The translations under genes and the position numbers were made by a program. Positions 45,157 through 57,054 of a DNA stretch of 64,000 nucleotides are shown piece after piece (position 1 is the stretch's first letter; each line of letters starts with the position of its first letter). Under the pieces are notes generated by a model. The model was not told the DNA's origin, ran no database searches, and saw nothing but the letters and a program-made list of their open reading frames with translations. This DNA is from Camellia lanceoleosa (taxonomy: Eukaryota > Streptophyta > Magnoliopsida > Ericales > Theaceae): assembly GCA_025200525.1 (NCBI GenBank), contig CM045761.1:137456223-137520222 (forward strand). Direction: 5' to 3'.

Positions 45157-45358
45157 TTACATATACTTTTGAAAAATACTTAAAATCTTTAAAACAAAAC
45201 TCTTTAATTTATTTCTGATAACGTGAATTATTGTATAATAAATATATAGTAACTAATTTATGAAAAAATACAGGGCCTGTGATTTTATTAAATTACTTAA
45301 CTTTTCAAAATATTTATAAGTAGATGATTTCAAATTAAAAAGAAATTTTTTTTTTTGG

Positions 45359-45940
45359 TCATAATCTCAAACACAGAATGTGTCGCACTTGTAAATAGTT
45401 GTAGAATTTTGTTTATGGAACATTACAAAAAATTTAAGATTTTAGACATCAAAATTTGGAGATAAAATTATTTTTTAGAGATTAAATATTTTTATTACGA
45501 AAAGTGCCGTTATTATATTTTTAGTAATAAAAATTAGACATTAATGATAAATTATTATTCTTTTGAGATCAAATGTTTTATTTCAAAAAATAAATTCTTT
45601 TGAGACTAAATTATTTTGTCTCTAAAAACCTATTTATTAGTAATATTTTTAAAATTTTGTCTGTAAAAATTTTATTTTTAACTTTTCAAAATGATCTTTT
45701 AGCAACTATTTTTATAATGATAGAAATTAATTCTTAAATGTCTTTTACAATAAAATTTTGACTATTAAAATTTAAAAAGTTTAATCTTAAAAACTCTTAT
45801 ATATTATAATGAAAATTAAAGATTTCCTTGAAGTTCCTACGTCGGGACAAAATATCAATGTGGAAGAGATACCAAAAAGTGAGTGGGGAATGGGGGTGGG
45901 GTGTTTTAATTGATTTGTCATAATCTCAAACACAGAGAAT
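45359..45940. repeat. 19-bp direct repeat flanking ~540 bp
   Basis: TCATAATCTCAAACACAGA occurs at 45359 and again at 45918. The DNA between has GAGA(C/T)..AAATTATTTT-type motifs reminiscent of subterminal repeats of decayed DNA transposons. It may be an insertion with a long target duplication or a segmental duplication edge. Confidence 0.5.
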
Positions 45941-46630
45941 AAGGAAGAGCCAAAGTCATCACTCTCAAATCAAGCCCCCATCAATCATAATTACCAGAAT
46001 TATATGGATAAATTCAACAACCTCGTGAAAAAATTATAGCAATTACTAAGGAATTAATTGGTAAGGAAGTTTGTTCTTTTTTTTATTTATTAAGATTTGA
46101 ATTTTTTATTATTTAAGTGAAAGTTTGACAATTTAAATGGATCGACTACCATCTTAAGAATCCTGTCTTAAAGTGTTTTGAGCATTAAAAAAAAAAAAAA
46201 AAAAAGCTATAGCGGTGTAGGCTTTTTTTTGTTGTCACATTAAGGCTCTCTAATTCGCCTTTGAAGCTTATATAGCTTTTCTTCCATTTTATTTTTTCTT
46301 TGTTATTTTCAATATATTTTTTATGAGAAAAATATGGAAAGAACTTGAGTCCCTTGCTCGAGGGTTACCCTGGCCCCGAAAAGCTAGAGTCATGGAGAGA
46401 ACCAAGTCACTAAGGCCACATATTTTGGAAATTAGTCCGCCTTCACCTCAATTTGACAAGAGCTCTTGGACTAAAGCCTAACTCATCCCAACAAAAAAGA
46501 TTGTGTAATCTATCCAATCTACCATGTGGATTAGAGAGATGAAATTTGAGATCGTGGCCTATCATGGATTTCAATTTCTGTGAATCGTTCATCTTATTGA
46601 ATCTCTATATATAATTTATTTATAAAAGTA
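45941..46630. other. Intergenic sequence, no gene seen
   Basis: Contains an A20 run near 46184-46205 and a less AT-rich patch (about 46340-46480) without recognised homology. Confidence 0.45.
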
Positions 46631-46635
46631 AAATT

Positions 46636-47136
46636 GTGTCACAGAAAAATAGTGGGGGACATGGGTCGCACTCGCACAGAATGAGAAGAAGATCATGCAA
46701 CTTAACTAAATTTCATGTGACAGGGAAGATTCCAAGGCAACAAACAGTCAAATATCCAAGGCAGAGACAAGAAGCATCATTCAAAAGATTACGTAGGACA
46801 CTTGTTTTTCTCGATGGACCCATGGTGGTGGAAGTCCTCTCTCATTGGCCCACCTGCTCCTTCACAATTCTCCTACCTGTCCTTGGCTTTATATTACAAG
46901 CCTTTTGGTGGTGGGGTGGGGGTAATTTTCAAGTGTCTTGCCACTTTGCAACTGCACATTGTGAAAGGAATTCCAAAGAGAGATGGGATAAACCCAGGTA
47001 TGGGAATAGTCCGAGGCAGGATCCAAGCCCAAGCCATAGCGGTGTGAACCCACCTATGGGAGCGGTAGGAGTCGAGTTCAAACCTAGGTTTAAATCCAAC
47101 ACTGCTGGGAGCTGGGAGCATAAGCCCAAGTCATAG
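46636..47136 (+). other. Unassigned 166-codon open stretch in a GC-richer island
   Basis: The open frame begins at a GTG, the first ATG being about 15 codons in (MRRRSCN). The translation is basic at first, has a hydrophobic stretch (CSFTILLPVLGFILQAFWWW) and ends Pro/Ser/Lys-rich. I do not recognise any family. Base composition is clearly less AT-rich than the flanks, so this is either a gene remnant, an exon, or transposon sequence. A second overlapping frame of 81 codons is also open, which argues against strong coding constraint. Confidence 0.25.
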
Positions 47137-47139
47137 TCA

Positions 47140-48190
47140 CATGTGTTAAAAAAATTTAATAGCTTTAGTTTTAATTCATTATTAGGCAGTCGAATATTAT
47201 TTTATTCATGTCACTTTCTTTGATTCCTTTTTGGCTAATTCGAGTAATGTGTGCCAGGTTTGATTGGGAAATGAATGGCTAATCCGAAAAAATGGGTGAA
47301 GAAAATGAAAGCATGTGATAATTAGTGGGCTTCGATTACTATTTTAATTAACCACGAAGCCGAAAAGGAAGTTTCCTTTCCTTTGGAGGCTTATTCCAAG
47401 CCCATTTTGGGGATTTGCAACTTGGATAAGTGGGTATACTGTTCCCCAAAGAAACACCTTTTTGCGCTAGTTTAATTGGTGCGGATCCCACGCTTACAAA
47501 TGGAAATGGTGAGATATAAAATAAGTTTTTATTAGGAATGACACCAAACAAATGTTATTCTTTTAAAATATAGGAGAGTGAGTTTTAAAAAAAAACATTT
47601 CCGAGTCCCGTTGAATTTGGTTTGGTGTATAGAATGTTCAATTCATCATTTTGTTTTCATGCCTTGGTCAATTTACATTGCCCATTGTGGCTTTCATCGA
47701 ATCAATAACGAGAATTGATTATTAATGAATAAATTCAATTCTTGTTTTTCTAAAAAATAGATTAAGAAAATTAAATAAGCTTAGACTCATTAAATATAGA
47801 CTGATTAATTATCATTCTCATGTTAATCGATAAAAACAGGAAAAAAAATTAGAGAAATTTTAAAAAAGAAAAAAGGTAATACATTAATTAAGTAATGCAG
47901 TCATCGAGAAATGTTATTTTTTTTTTAAATGAAATAGAACAATATTTAACCCCAATAACTTTTTATTAGATTTAGAAAATATTTTTATGATAATGTTATG
48001 AGTAACCATATTTCTCATCGCATAATATTGTTTCTTTTAGGAAAAATTACCACATAATGGTGGCACAACAAAATTTTTACAAACACATGAAAAAACTTAA
48101 AATTTTAATTATTAATAATTAACTTTTCAAAAATCCACTGAATTGTTATTTTACTAGTTAGTGGGATAAATCTCTCTGGTGAAAGAGACA
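47140..48190. other. AT-rich intergenic sequence
   Basis: No gene or repeat with clear ends recognised. Confidence 0.5.
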
Positions 48191-48192
48191 AC

Positions 48193-48262
48193 AAATCCTA
48201 AAGAGTGACAATCTGATTCCACCAAAGAAGGAGCTTGTGAAGACATGATGGACAATGTTTGT
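48193..48262 (+). pseudogene. Broken third copy of the LVKTMM small-protein family
   Basis: CTGATTCCACCAAAGAAG followed by GAGCTTGTGAAGACA (48213-48245) is identical but for one base to the corresponding stretch of the 31228-31479 gene. The next codons would be ATGATG, but one A is missing, giving LIPPKKELVKT and a TGA at 48246-48248. Similarity reaches about 20 bp upstream, including a one-base insertion, and fades beyond. Both surroundings are AT-rich, so it is a relic rather than a functioning gene. Confidence 0.75.
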
Positions 48263-48668
48263 TTAATGGACAATGTTAAAGATAATTTTCTATATAATAA
48301 TTTACGATGTGCTATCATTTTTCTTGTTTATTTTGACAAGAAAATAAATTAGATTAGCAATTTAATTTCACATAAATCATATTTGATTGACAAAAATAAA
48401 TATAAGTTTAAAAGTACATTTTTTTTTTTCAAATTAAAATTATGTATGAAATGCGTTGTTTTACAAAAATCTGTTTGATTGCAGAGATAATTTGAAAAAT
48501 TTTAAATTCCTAAGCCCCTCAAGAAACTAAATGAAATGTTTTAATATTATAATAGTATAAAATAGATATATTTGATGAAATGTTTTAATATTATAATAGT
48601 ATAAAATAGATATATTTGATAAATTAATGAAGTTGTATTGGAAACTTCCATTCAATAGAAATCATTAA
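48263..48668. other. AT-rich intergenic sequence with a short tandem duplication
   Basis: TTTTAATATTATAATAGTAT with TAAAATAGATATATTTGAT occurs twice (about 48539 and 48584). Confidence 0.55.
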
Positions 48669-49526
48669 GACCATCTCCAACGGAGAACCAAATCCTGCAT
48701 CAAATTCAAAATTTGATGAAAAAGCCACTTTTTACAGCTCCAACCGTTTTACCAAACGCATATCAAATTCAGGATTCACCAAACAAAACATCAAATTGAT
48801 ACCGGGAGACAGATTTTATCAAAATACTGTTACTGACCGTTGAAAGTGGTACACTGGTCAACCACCCGGTTGCCCGGCCGGTTGACCAACCGGTCACCCG
48901 TTTTCGTTTAAATTAGGTAGGTTCAAAAGGTTCAAACAGGTAAAAAAAAAAAAAAAAAAAAAATATTTTTGCCTACTGGGTTGACTGGTCGACCGCCGGT
49001 CAACTCAACCAACAGCAATCTCTCCATTTGATGAAGCTGTTCAACATTGGTGCTAAAGAAGTGATCCTTTCCACGGCATTGCTTCACCACATTTATATAT
49101 ATATAAATTGCATTTAAAATTTCCACGGCATTGCTGTTCAACATTTTTATGAAGAATTGCATTTAAAATTTACATTGGTTATATATATGTATAAAATTTA
49201 CATTGCTGTTCAACATTGTTATGAAGAATGGCTGCAGAAATATTTATATATATATATATATTTTAAAGCTGGTTATATATATATATATATGTATATATAT
49301 GTATGAAGTTGGATTCAAATCCAAGCTTTGGGTGCATGTACAACTTCCAATTTAAAGCTGTGAAAAAAAAAAAAATTTACTTTTATCGGTTGACTGGTTG
49401 GTCGACCCGCGGGATTTGATACGGGATTTGATTCACTCCGTTGGAGTGAGTGGTATCAAATTTGACAAAATGGGTCATTTTTTACTCAGATTTGATGAAA
49501 AATCTGAGTAACCGTTGGAGATGCTC
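48669..49526. mobile_element. PIF/Harbinger-like MITE (858 bp)
   Basis: Ends are GACCATCTCCAACGG and, reversed from the right, GAGCATCTCCAACGG, flanked by TAA on both sides (48666-48668 and 49527-49529). The TWA target duplication and CATCTCCAACGG terminal repeat fit PIF/Harbinger-derived elements. Inner arms GGTTGACC... also pair. The middle (about 49085-49320) is rich in TA repeats and contains repeated AACATT.TTATGAAGAAT text. Confidence 0.75.
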
Positions 49527-49529
49527 TAA

Positions 49530-50345
49530 GCGATCCCAAAGTCTAAAAGTGTAGATACCATGGGACCCAAAGCAGTTATTATTAAAGGACTTCCTGTATA
49601 TTCCTCAGCAATTAATGTATGTAGCTCATCATTTGAATGCAGAAAATTGAAAGCCGGCTTGGGATGGTGGTTTTAAGTTAAAATAGTCATTAAAAAAATA
49701 AAATAAATTAAAAAATTAATAAGATAAAATATCACATTTTAATTATAATTATTATTTTTTTCACAAAAATCATAGAAGTTAAAAAATTTAGAGTCAAAAA
49801 ATTAAAAAATTAACACATATCTCAAACGAAGATTTAATTGCTTGGAGTTGTAGGGTCAGGGTGGATATCGTTAATTACTCATCCACAAAAATATTCATGA
49901 ATTGGTCAATATTTACATGGTCCCCTACTCTATCTACTATTATATTTCAATGTTTCACATGACACATGCTATAGAGCCTCCTGTGTTGGATCTCCCTGGC
50001 CCATCATCATCATGTCTTTTATATATGTTTTATATTTTAAAACCACAACAATTCTTGAGACACAGATTGGCTCGTTTTATATCAAATCAGCATTAGATAC
50101 GTCGGCGTATACAATAATACAACCAATTCTACGTGTTCACATGTGATTATTTTTATTTTTATTTTTTTTTAAGGTGAAATACATGTAAATATTTTAATTT
50201 ATTGAGTAGGCTCTATACGTTTTGAAATTATTTGTTTTAATACGATGATAAATTTTGATTGCTAAATTATTTAAAATTTTATGTTATTAAAAAAATTAAT
50301 TTTATTATTTACATACATAGTAAATGTGCCTAAACCTATTCTTTT
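49530..50345. other. AT-rich intergenic sequence
   Basis: Short open stretches (for example 49902-50096) have no recognisable motifs. Confidence 0.5.
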
Positions 50346-50353
50346 ACGATGCA

Positions 50354-50502
50354 TTCAGTTTGGAGATTTAAAAAAAGATTTGGAGCGGGAAAGAAAAAAG
50401 ATGTGTGAAATTAAGTGAAATATAAATATATTTTATTCATATTTCACCTATTTTTTATCTTTGTCTTTCCAAATCTCTTTCCAAATCCTCTAACCAAACA
50501 CA
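50354..50502. mobile_element. Palindromic hAT-like MITE
   Basis: CAGTTTGGAGATTTAAAAAA on the left pairs with a right side that, reversed, begins GTGTTTGGTTAGAGGATTTG. The arms include AGATTTGGA(A/G)..GAAAG on both sides. The end shape GTGTTTGG suggests hAT; no duplication was confirmed. Confidence 0.5.
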
Positions 50503-50509
50503 ATATTAA

Positions 50510-51764
50510 AAAATTATACGTATTGTTCTTGTAACTTGCTCTACATGTCAATTTGATGCATGTAGTTTTAATTTTAATAATTTTGCTATTAATAAATTTA
50601 ATCTAATGGATAATATCTGTTAAAAAATTGAATATGAATCAATGTCAAAATGATTCATTTTGGAAAAATGATCCATTCAGAATTTTAAATTGGATACTAG
50701 CATCTCAATTATTTTGAGAAGAGTGAATGAACTACTTTGTCCTTTAATTTCAATCTAATTTCTAAAAATAATAACCAATTGAATTAAATTAATACAATAT
50801 AAAAATTTTAAAATTCAACAGCAAAATTAATATAACTTGGAAAGAATGTGATGCCCAGCCCTTGAGAGCGTACAAAATTGTCTTTTTCTAAGTAGTTTTA
50901 CTCATTTGCCTAAGAAAGTGGATTGCAAATGCTGTGAATCTAATGGTAGCCTCTTATTATTGGAAGCAAACTTTTCAACCCATATCTCCTTATATTTAAA
51001 CTAATTGTTTTATTAATGTATGCCTTTGTTTTGTGACATTTTGATTACTAGTTTCTACTTGTTTCAATTTCGTCATTGAATATGAAATGTGTGTTTATAT
51101 GGTGGCTTTGTGATACCATTTCAAATCATCAAAATTAAGGATATTTTGTAAAGACAACCAAACTAATTATGTTAAGGTTGTGTTTACATGACGAATTTGG
51201 ATAAAAATTTATAATTGAAACACAATCTTATAATCATTGTTGTACATGAGAGATCAAAAAGTCACAAGAACCTATATCGATTACAAACATATATATATAT
51301 ATATATTTCAAATATAAGGAATTCACATTTGCAATATAAAGAACTAAAATGCCATAAAGAAATGCATTAGAGTCATTACTGTAATTAGATTTTGTAAAAA
51401 TATATATGAATAATATATAGGGTAATTTTTACTTTACCTTTATTTTCAAATGATAAGTGAACAAATTGTACATTAAATAAATCATTAGGAATAAAGTGAA
51501 ATTTGGCACATGTATATTCTTGATTTATGAATAAATTAATTGCTATGGAGATTCTTTTGAAGGAGAACTAATCCCACCCTAATAAATTTATCAAAAATGA
51601 TTCATCTACATAATTTTATTTTGTGAACCCCCTAAATGTGTTTCTGACTAATAAAAAAATGATGTCTTGCCAGTTAGAATCATTTTCTTATCGGTCAGAA
51701 ATATATTCTAAGAGAATTTGAAGGAAACAATTGTGTGAATGTAATATTGTTATAAATTTATAAG

Positions 51765-51807
<43 letters not shown>

Positions 51808-52730
51808 AATAAGTATAAAAATGTATTTTGTGAACCAAACACAGGTGGCCTACCCTTTGTCCCCCTCTCTAAAAGTGGATGCGCTTCTTTGCTGTCACAT
51901 ATTTATATTGTGTTCCCACCTAAGGAAAGGGTAATGTTATAAAAGTTAAATAAAAAATAGTAAATTATAAATATATTTTTTAAAATTTATTTAAAATATT
52001 AATTGTCTCTTCTAATTATAGAAATTAAATCTCATTCTTTTCAATTTTTAATTACATAGTAAATGATTATTTTTTAATAAATCATTAAGTCAATAAATAA
52101 TTTTAAATTATACCAAAAATATATTTCAATTAACAATTATGATAATTTTACTATTGTATAGAAAGTACTTAATTTTTTTTTTTGTTAATTTAGTTAAATA
52201 AAAAATTCTAACACTAGGATATTTGTAAGTTTAAAAAAAAAAAAATTATTTTAAATAAAACTTAAGAGGTGTATTTATAATTTATCCAATATAAAATGAT
52301 ATGTTGTATTTATATGAATTCATTATAGTCAAAAAGCTATTATCATGGTTCATAATTGCAAAATTACTATTGCTATATTATTTTGTTTAAATTTATTGTA
52401 TTGAATTTCTGTAAATTTATAATTTTTCTTTACTATATAATATTTAAATTAAAATATGACTAATTTAAGTGATGTTACTTCCATGGTATTTCCAGACAAT
52501 GAAATAGTAAAGCACGCAATTTTGATTTGAAAAAGAAAAAGAAGACTCCAAAAAAAGAAAGAAAAAGAAGACTCGCATGCAGTGGCGGTGGCATAGTTGC
52601 CCAGGGTCACGTGTCCCCTGGGTTATAAATTTTTTTTTTTTCAAATATAAAGAAAATATTTTAAATAAAAAAATTATTTAGAGTGAAACCTTAATGACAT
52701 TTTTAAAATTATGAGAATAATAATAGTTAT
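50510..52730. other. AT-rich intergenic sequence
   Basis: No gene seen. Contains (TA)n at 51285-51306 and an A run of about 33 at 51768-51800, possibly the tail of an unidentified retroposon. Confidence 0.5.
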
Positions 52731-52734
52731 TTTA

Positions 52735-53100
52735 ATTGATGCTAAATGTATCAATTAGTGTATTACTTAATATACTAATTAATGATGTAGCATAATTTAA
52801 TAAGTTTTTGATATTTGTAATGTGTTTAATGAGTAGGGTCAATAATAATATCATAACTAGTATTGGTACACTAGTGTGTATATTAATTGATGCATGTAGC
52901 ACCACCGTAAGTCATAGAATAATGCTATATATACCAATTAATGTACTAATTAATGTACCAATTGATTATGTGGTACAATTTAAGAGGTTTTTGATATTTG
53001 TAATGTGTTTAATGAGTGGGGTCAATAATAATATCATAACTAGTGTTGGTACATTAGTGTGTATATTAATTGGTGCATGTAACACCACCGTAAGTCATAT
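52735..53100. repeat. 182-bp tandem duplication with a partial third unit
   Basis: GATATTTGTAATGTGTTTAA starts units at 52808 and 52990. A weaker partial unit precedes (CTAATTAATG...TTTTTGAT, about 52735-52807). An open frame runs across both units, but the translation simply repeats and has no family match. Confidence 0.85.
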
Positions 53101-53216
53101 TATTATCTATGAAAATTTCAATATGATGATGATGTCTATCATTATTGACATGCAAACATAATTAATCTCAATGAAGATATGAAATTTATTGAATTGTTAG
53201 TTACATTTGACATGTG

Positions 53217-53331
53217 GAGTTTATTCTTCATGTGTTTCTTTACTATTGATTGGTAATATCACATGTCAATGATAATGTGATATTACTATTATATTAAGTT
53301 TATTCTTCATGTGTTTCTTTACTATTGATTG
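53217..53331. repeat. 79-bp spaced direct repeat
   Basis: AGTTTATTCTTCATGTGTTT followed by CTTTACTATTGATTG occurs at 53217 and 53296. Confidence 0.8.
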
Positions 53332-53378
53332 ATGCTATAATATCATTTGTGTTTGAAAATTATGTATCATATTATTTT

Positions 53379-53923
53379 GGGTTAATTAAAAAAAAATCCC
53401 CAAAAGTTTCACTCATTTTTTTACTTTAAATTCCAATGTTTCAATTTCGACAAATTAAACTCTGGTTTGTGTTTCAATGTGCCCCCTTCGTCCATTCTAT
53501 CTGTGTACGGTAACAGAAGGAGTTTAAAGTGAAAAAAAAAATATATTGAGATTTAAAGTGAAAAATGCGTAAAACCTTAGAATTTTGTGTAAGGTAACAG
53601 AAGGAGTTTAAAGTGAAAAAAAAAATATTGAGATTTAAAGTGAAAAATGCATAAAACCTTAGAATTTTGTGTAATTAACCATTTTTTAAAAATTAAAATC
53701 ACTAAAAAAAAAAAAAGTTAATTACAAAATAAATTTCAAAGTTTCACGTATTTTTTACTTTAAACCCCTTCTGTTATCTTACATAGACGGAAATGGACAG
53801 AGGGATTAAATTGAAACAAATATAGAATTCTAGGGTTTAATTTATTGAAATTGAAACACTGTGGTTTAAAGTGAAAAACACGTGAAACTTAAAAAAAAAA
53901 ATAAAAAAAATTGTAATTAACCC
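53379..53923. mobile_element. MULE-like MITE with 9-bp target duplication (545 bp)
   Basis: Ends GGGTTAATTA...TAATTAACCC. Flanks TATTATTTT (53370-53378) and TATTATTTC (53924-53932) match at eight of nine positions, the size typical of Mutator-like elements. The interior has a duplicated ~77-bp block (TAACAGAAGGAGTTTAAAGT at about 53512 and 53588), and an inner pair GTGTAATTAACC / GTTAATTACA near 53671-53727, suggesting two related MITEs fused or nested. Confidence 0.7.
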
Positions 53924-53932
53924 TATTATTTC

Positions 53933-54700
53933 CTTTTGGATAAATTACATTGACTTCTTTGAGATTTAGAGAAAATACAATAAATACAAAGTTTGATAAA
54001 TACATTGGGCTCTCTTAATATTTTAATTTACATAACACTTATCCTTATTTTCATTAGGAATTCTGTAGTCATATTGATAGAAAAATAAATATTGTCATAC
54101 CTTTTTCACTAAAATGTATATCTTACTTTATTCATTTTTCTATTTTTATATCATTTACATTAAATTTTAGTCCATTTAACTTTATTATAAAAAAATGATG
54201 TAATTATTCAAAAATTATAAAATTTGTTATATTTTTATAAAATTGCACCGAGATTAGTGTAATTTAGCCTCTTTTGTTTCTTTCTTGGAAAATTTGGTCC
54301 AAAGTCCCTCTACATAACTCTCTAATGGTGTTTAACTAGTTTTTGACCCATGCCATGCACAGGTTGTGTGAAAAATGTATTTATATATAAATAATTACAT
54401 ATAGTAAAAAAAAAAAATAGAAAAAAATATAATCATAAAAAGGGTAAAGAATAAAAACTTCTAAAAATAAATTAGAATAGAATTTATATTCTCAAATAAA
54501 ATTGAAATTGCAATTTTGATAAGAAACTATACAAATTATGCTACTAATCTATCCAGACATTTTTTTGCAAATCATTTTAAATTGGAGAAAATTATTAAAA
54601 AATCCAATCTAAAGAGCGTATAATGTTCAGTGAAAATTTTTTATTAGTTTTTTTTTTCTTTTAACGTAGATTTTTTATTGGTGTTAGATCCACCCTTTGT
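53933..54700. other. AT-rich intergenic sequence
   Basis: No supported feature. Confidence 0.5.
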
Positions 54701-54860
54701 GAAAGAGTAATACTACAAACCCACTCTTATCAAGTCAGAAATTAATCTCCACTACACTTCACATGGATCCCACACTACACAAATAAATCTCTACTACACA
54801 ATCGCCCACCTAGAAAATTTTGGATGGGTAAGTCTGGGTTAGTAGACTTTTCCTTTGTAA
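54700..54860. mobile_element. Possible short MITE
   Basis: GAAAGAGTAATACTACAAAC...CCCACTCTTATC on the left is roughly the reverse complement of GGGTAAGTCTGGGTTAGTAG...TTTTCCTTTG on the right (CTACAAACCCA / TGGGTTAGTAG). No target duplication was confirmed. Confidence 0.4.
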
Positions 54861-55735
54861 AATAATTTGGTGAGAAATCTTTTATTTTTTTTGGGAAGGA
54901 CATTTTATTTTCAATTTTGCCCCTTAATTTAACTACTGACTTTTGTTTTTTTATCTATTTAATTTTTTTGACTATCGGTTCAAATTTATATATATCTGTT
55001 CAAATTTATATCTATTTGTTTAAATGTTTGACTATCTGTTCAATTTTTCCCCTTAGTTGTTCAAATATTTATCCAAATTTTATTATCTATTCAAATTTTT
55101 TTCTTGAATTCTCTATCGAAATTCTGTTTGTTCAATTTGTTATTTCATTTTTTATCTACATGTTGCAATACCAAGCCAAAACCAAATTTTATTTGTTGAA
55201 ATACAAAGCCAACTAACCCCTATTTGTTGCAATACCAAGACAAACCAAACCCTATTTGTTCAAAATAGTTATATTTATTGATTTAGAGTGTTAAATTTGT
55301 TGATTTTTTTATCTATTCAAATCTTTGTTATTATCCAAGCCACTATATGTTCAAGAACAACAACAAGATCTGTTCAATAACAACAAAAACAACTACAACA
55401 AAAACTCCATTATCTTTCTTTTTTGGCGAGATTTCAGCAAGCAAATACAAAACACAACAGATGCAAGAATTTGTTCAAAATTTGAACAGATAAAAAACAA
55501 AAAAACATAACAGATCTGTTCAACAACGATGACAAATATTTTTAGAGAACAAAATCACAATTAATTCCTATCTATACAAAGCACAACAACATACAAACAC
55601 ACATACAGAGATATAGAGAGATAACCATAGATAACCCAAAAAAAATTTCCACACACATACACAAACAGATTTGCCTCCCTAATCTGGTCTTTAGAATTCC
55701 CCAGAATCTCAGATCTAAAAAATGAGTGATATATA
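54861..55735. other. AT-rich intergenic sequence
   Basis: TCTGTTCAAATTTAT-type short motifs recur at about 54970-55100; open stretches here are Phe/Ile/Asn-rich and low complexity. Confidence 0.45.
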
Positions 55736-55780
55736 TACATATATATACATAGTGAGAGAGAGAGAGAGAGAAAAAAAAAA
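55735..55780. repeat. TA and GA microsatellites
   Basis: ATATATACATATATATACAT is followed by a GA run and then poly(A). Confidence 0.8.
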
Positions 55781-55796
55781 AATTGGCGCCGTCAGT

Positions 55797-56115
55797 CAGT
55801 CTTCTACGATCTCATATCTGAGATTTCTTGTACCGTTGACACTGGTGACACAACCCCTTTGTCTCTAAAAACCTCTGATCTACACACCACTGGCGTAGAT
55901 ATACGTAGCTCTAGCGTCTTGAAGACCTGAGATCGCTGTCTAGAAAAAAAGAGAGATAGAGAGAGAAAGAAATCCAAGATTTCTTACGTCGTCGTCGTCG
56001 TTACTGGTGACACATCCCTTCCGTTTCTGAAAACCTTCGATCTACGCACTTTCGATGTAGATATACGCAGCTCCAGTGTCGCGAAGATACGAGGAGGAAT
56101 TATTAGAGATAAGGA
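55797..56115. repeat. Imperfect ~156-bp direct duplication
   Basis: GATTTCTT...ACTGGTGACACA(A/T)CCC followed by CTGATCTAC / TCGATCTAC and GTAGATATACG(T/C)AGCTC occurs at about 55822 and 55978. An antisense open frame of 94 codons (55984-56268) crosses the second unit, with no recognised motif. Confidence 0.65.
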
Positions 56116-56269
56116 AGAAGAAGTAGTGCTAGCGGCGATGGTGACACAGAAGGTGATGATGGCGGTGGCAACGATCACATTCTTGTAGGAGACAGAATGG
56201 AGATTGCGGTTCTTGTAGGAGACGGAGGGCAATTTAATTATTTTGCATAGACTTATTTTTATGGACATA

Positions 56270-56683
56270 ATAAATTAGCGTCGGAATCTTTAAGCAAAGA
56301 AAATTTAAAATTAAATTTTTCGTCTGCTTGCCCTTTAAAATAAGACGTCAACAATAGTGAAATCGAATTTAAAAATATGTATTAATTAATATATCAATTT
56401 AAATATTTTTAAAAATAATATAGTATTATATTGTGTTTGTGTATATATATTATGTTTTGCATTTGGAGAGTTTTACCTTAGTCAAAGTGATTGTGATAGA
56501 TTTTTATTTTTTATTTTTAATTTAAACTTAGTGTAATTAAAATTTGATATTTTTTCATGTTTGCAATTATTGTAATGTCTTTTCATAATAAAGAGGCTAA
56601 TTTGATCCACAAAAGGATTTACATATCTAGAAGTTTGTGATGACCAAAAAAAAAAATTTTAAAAAAGTGTATGCTTGGGTTTA
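56270..56683. other. AT-rich intergenic sequence
   Basis: No supported feature. Confidence 0.5.
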
Positions 56684-57054
56684 GTGCATCTCTAATGGTA
56701 GTAGGTATTTTACTTATCTAAATATTACTATAAAGTATATATTTTATTTTGTCTATCAACTGTTTTATATTTTTACTCCAACCATGCTCTTTATTTTAGC
56801 TATTTATCCAAATACTATTTATCCAAATACTATTAATTTTATAGAATGCCACGTCAATAACAAAGATGGAGAGAAATGATCCTAATGATTGGATACATTT
56901 TGCCTAGCGTTGAAGGCTAGCTACATGTAGCTAGTGAATATGAGTTGAGTCAAAATGCCTAATCATGTGCCTAGTGCATTGGAATTGAAAAAAGTGAATT
57001 ACACTAGGCATTTTAACTAACAAGTATTATATGTCTAGTGCATTGGAGATGCTC
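56684..57054. mobile_element. PIF/Harbinger-like MITE (371 bp)
   Basis: Ends GTGCATCTCTAATGG and CATTGGAGATGCTC, with TTA on both sides (56681-56683 and 57055-57057). The interior has GCTAGCTACATGTAGCTAG, a near-perfect palindrome, and three copies of GCCTAGTG-like text. Same end type as the 48669 element but a different interior. Confidence 0.7.

Noticed and set aside
52808..53161. 117-codon frame with internal repeat
   Set aside because: Follows the 182-bp tandem duplication exactly; no homology, very AT-rich.
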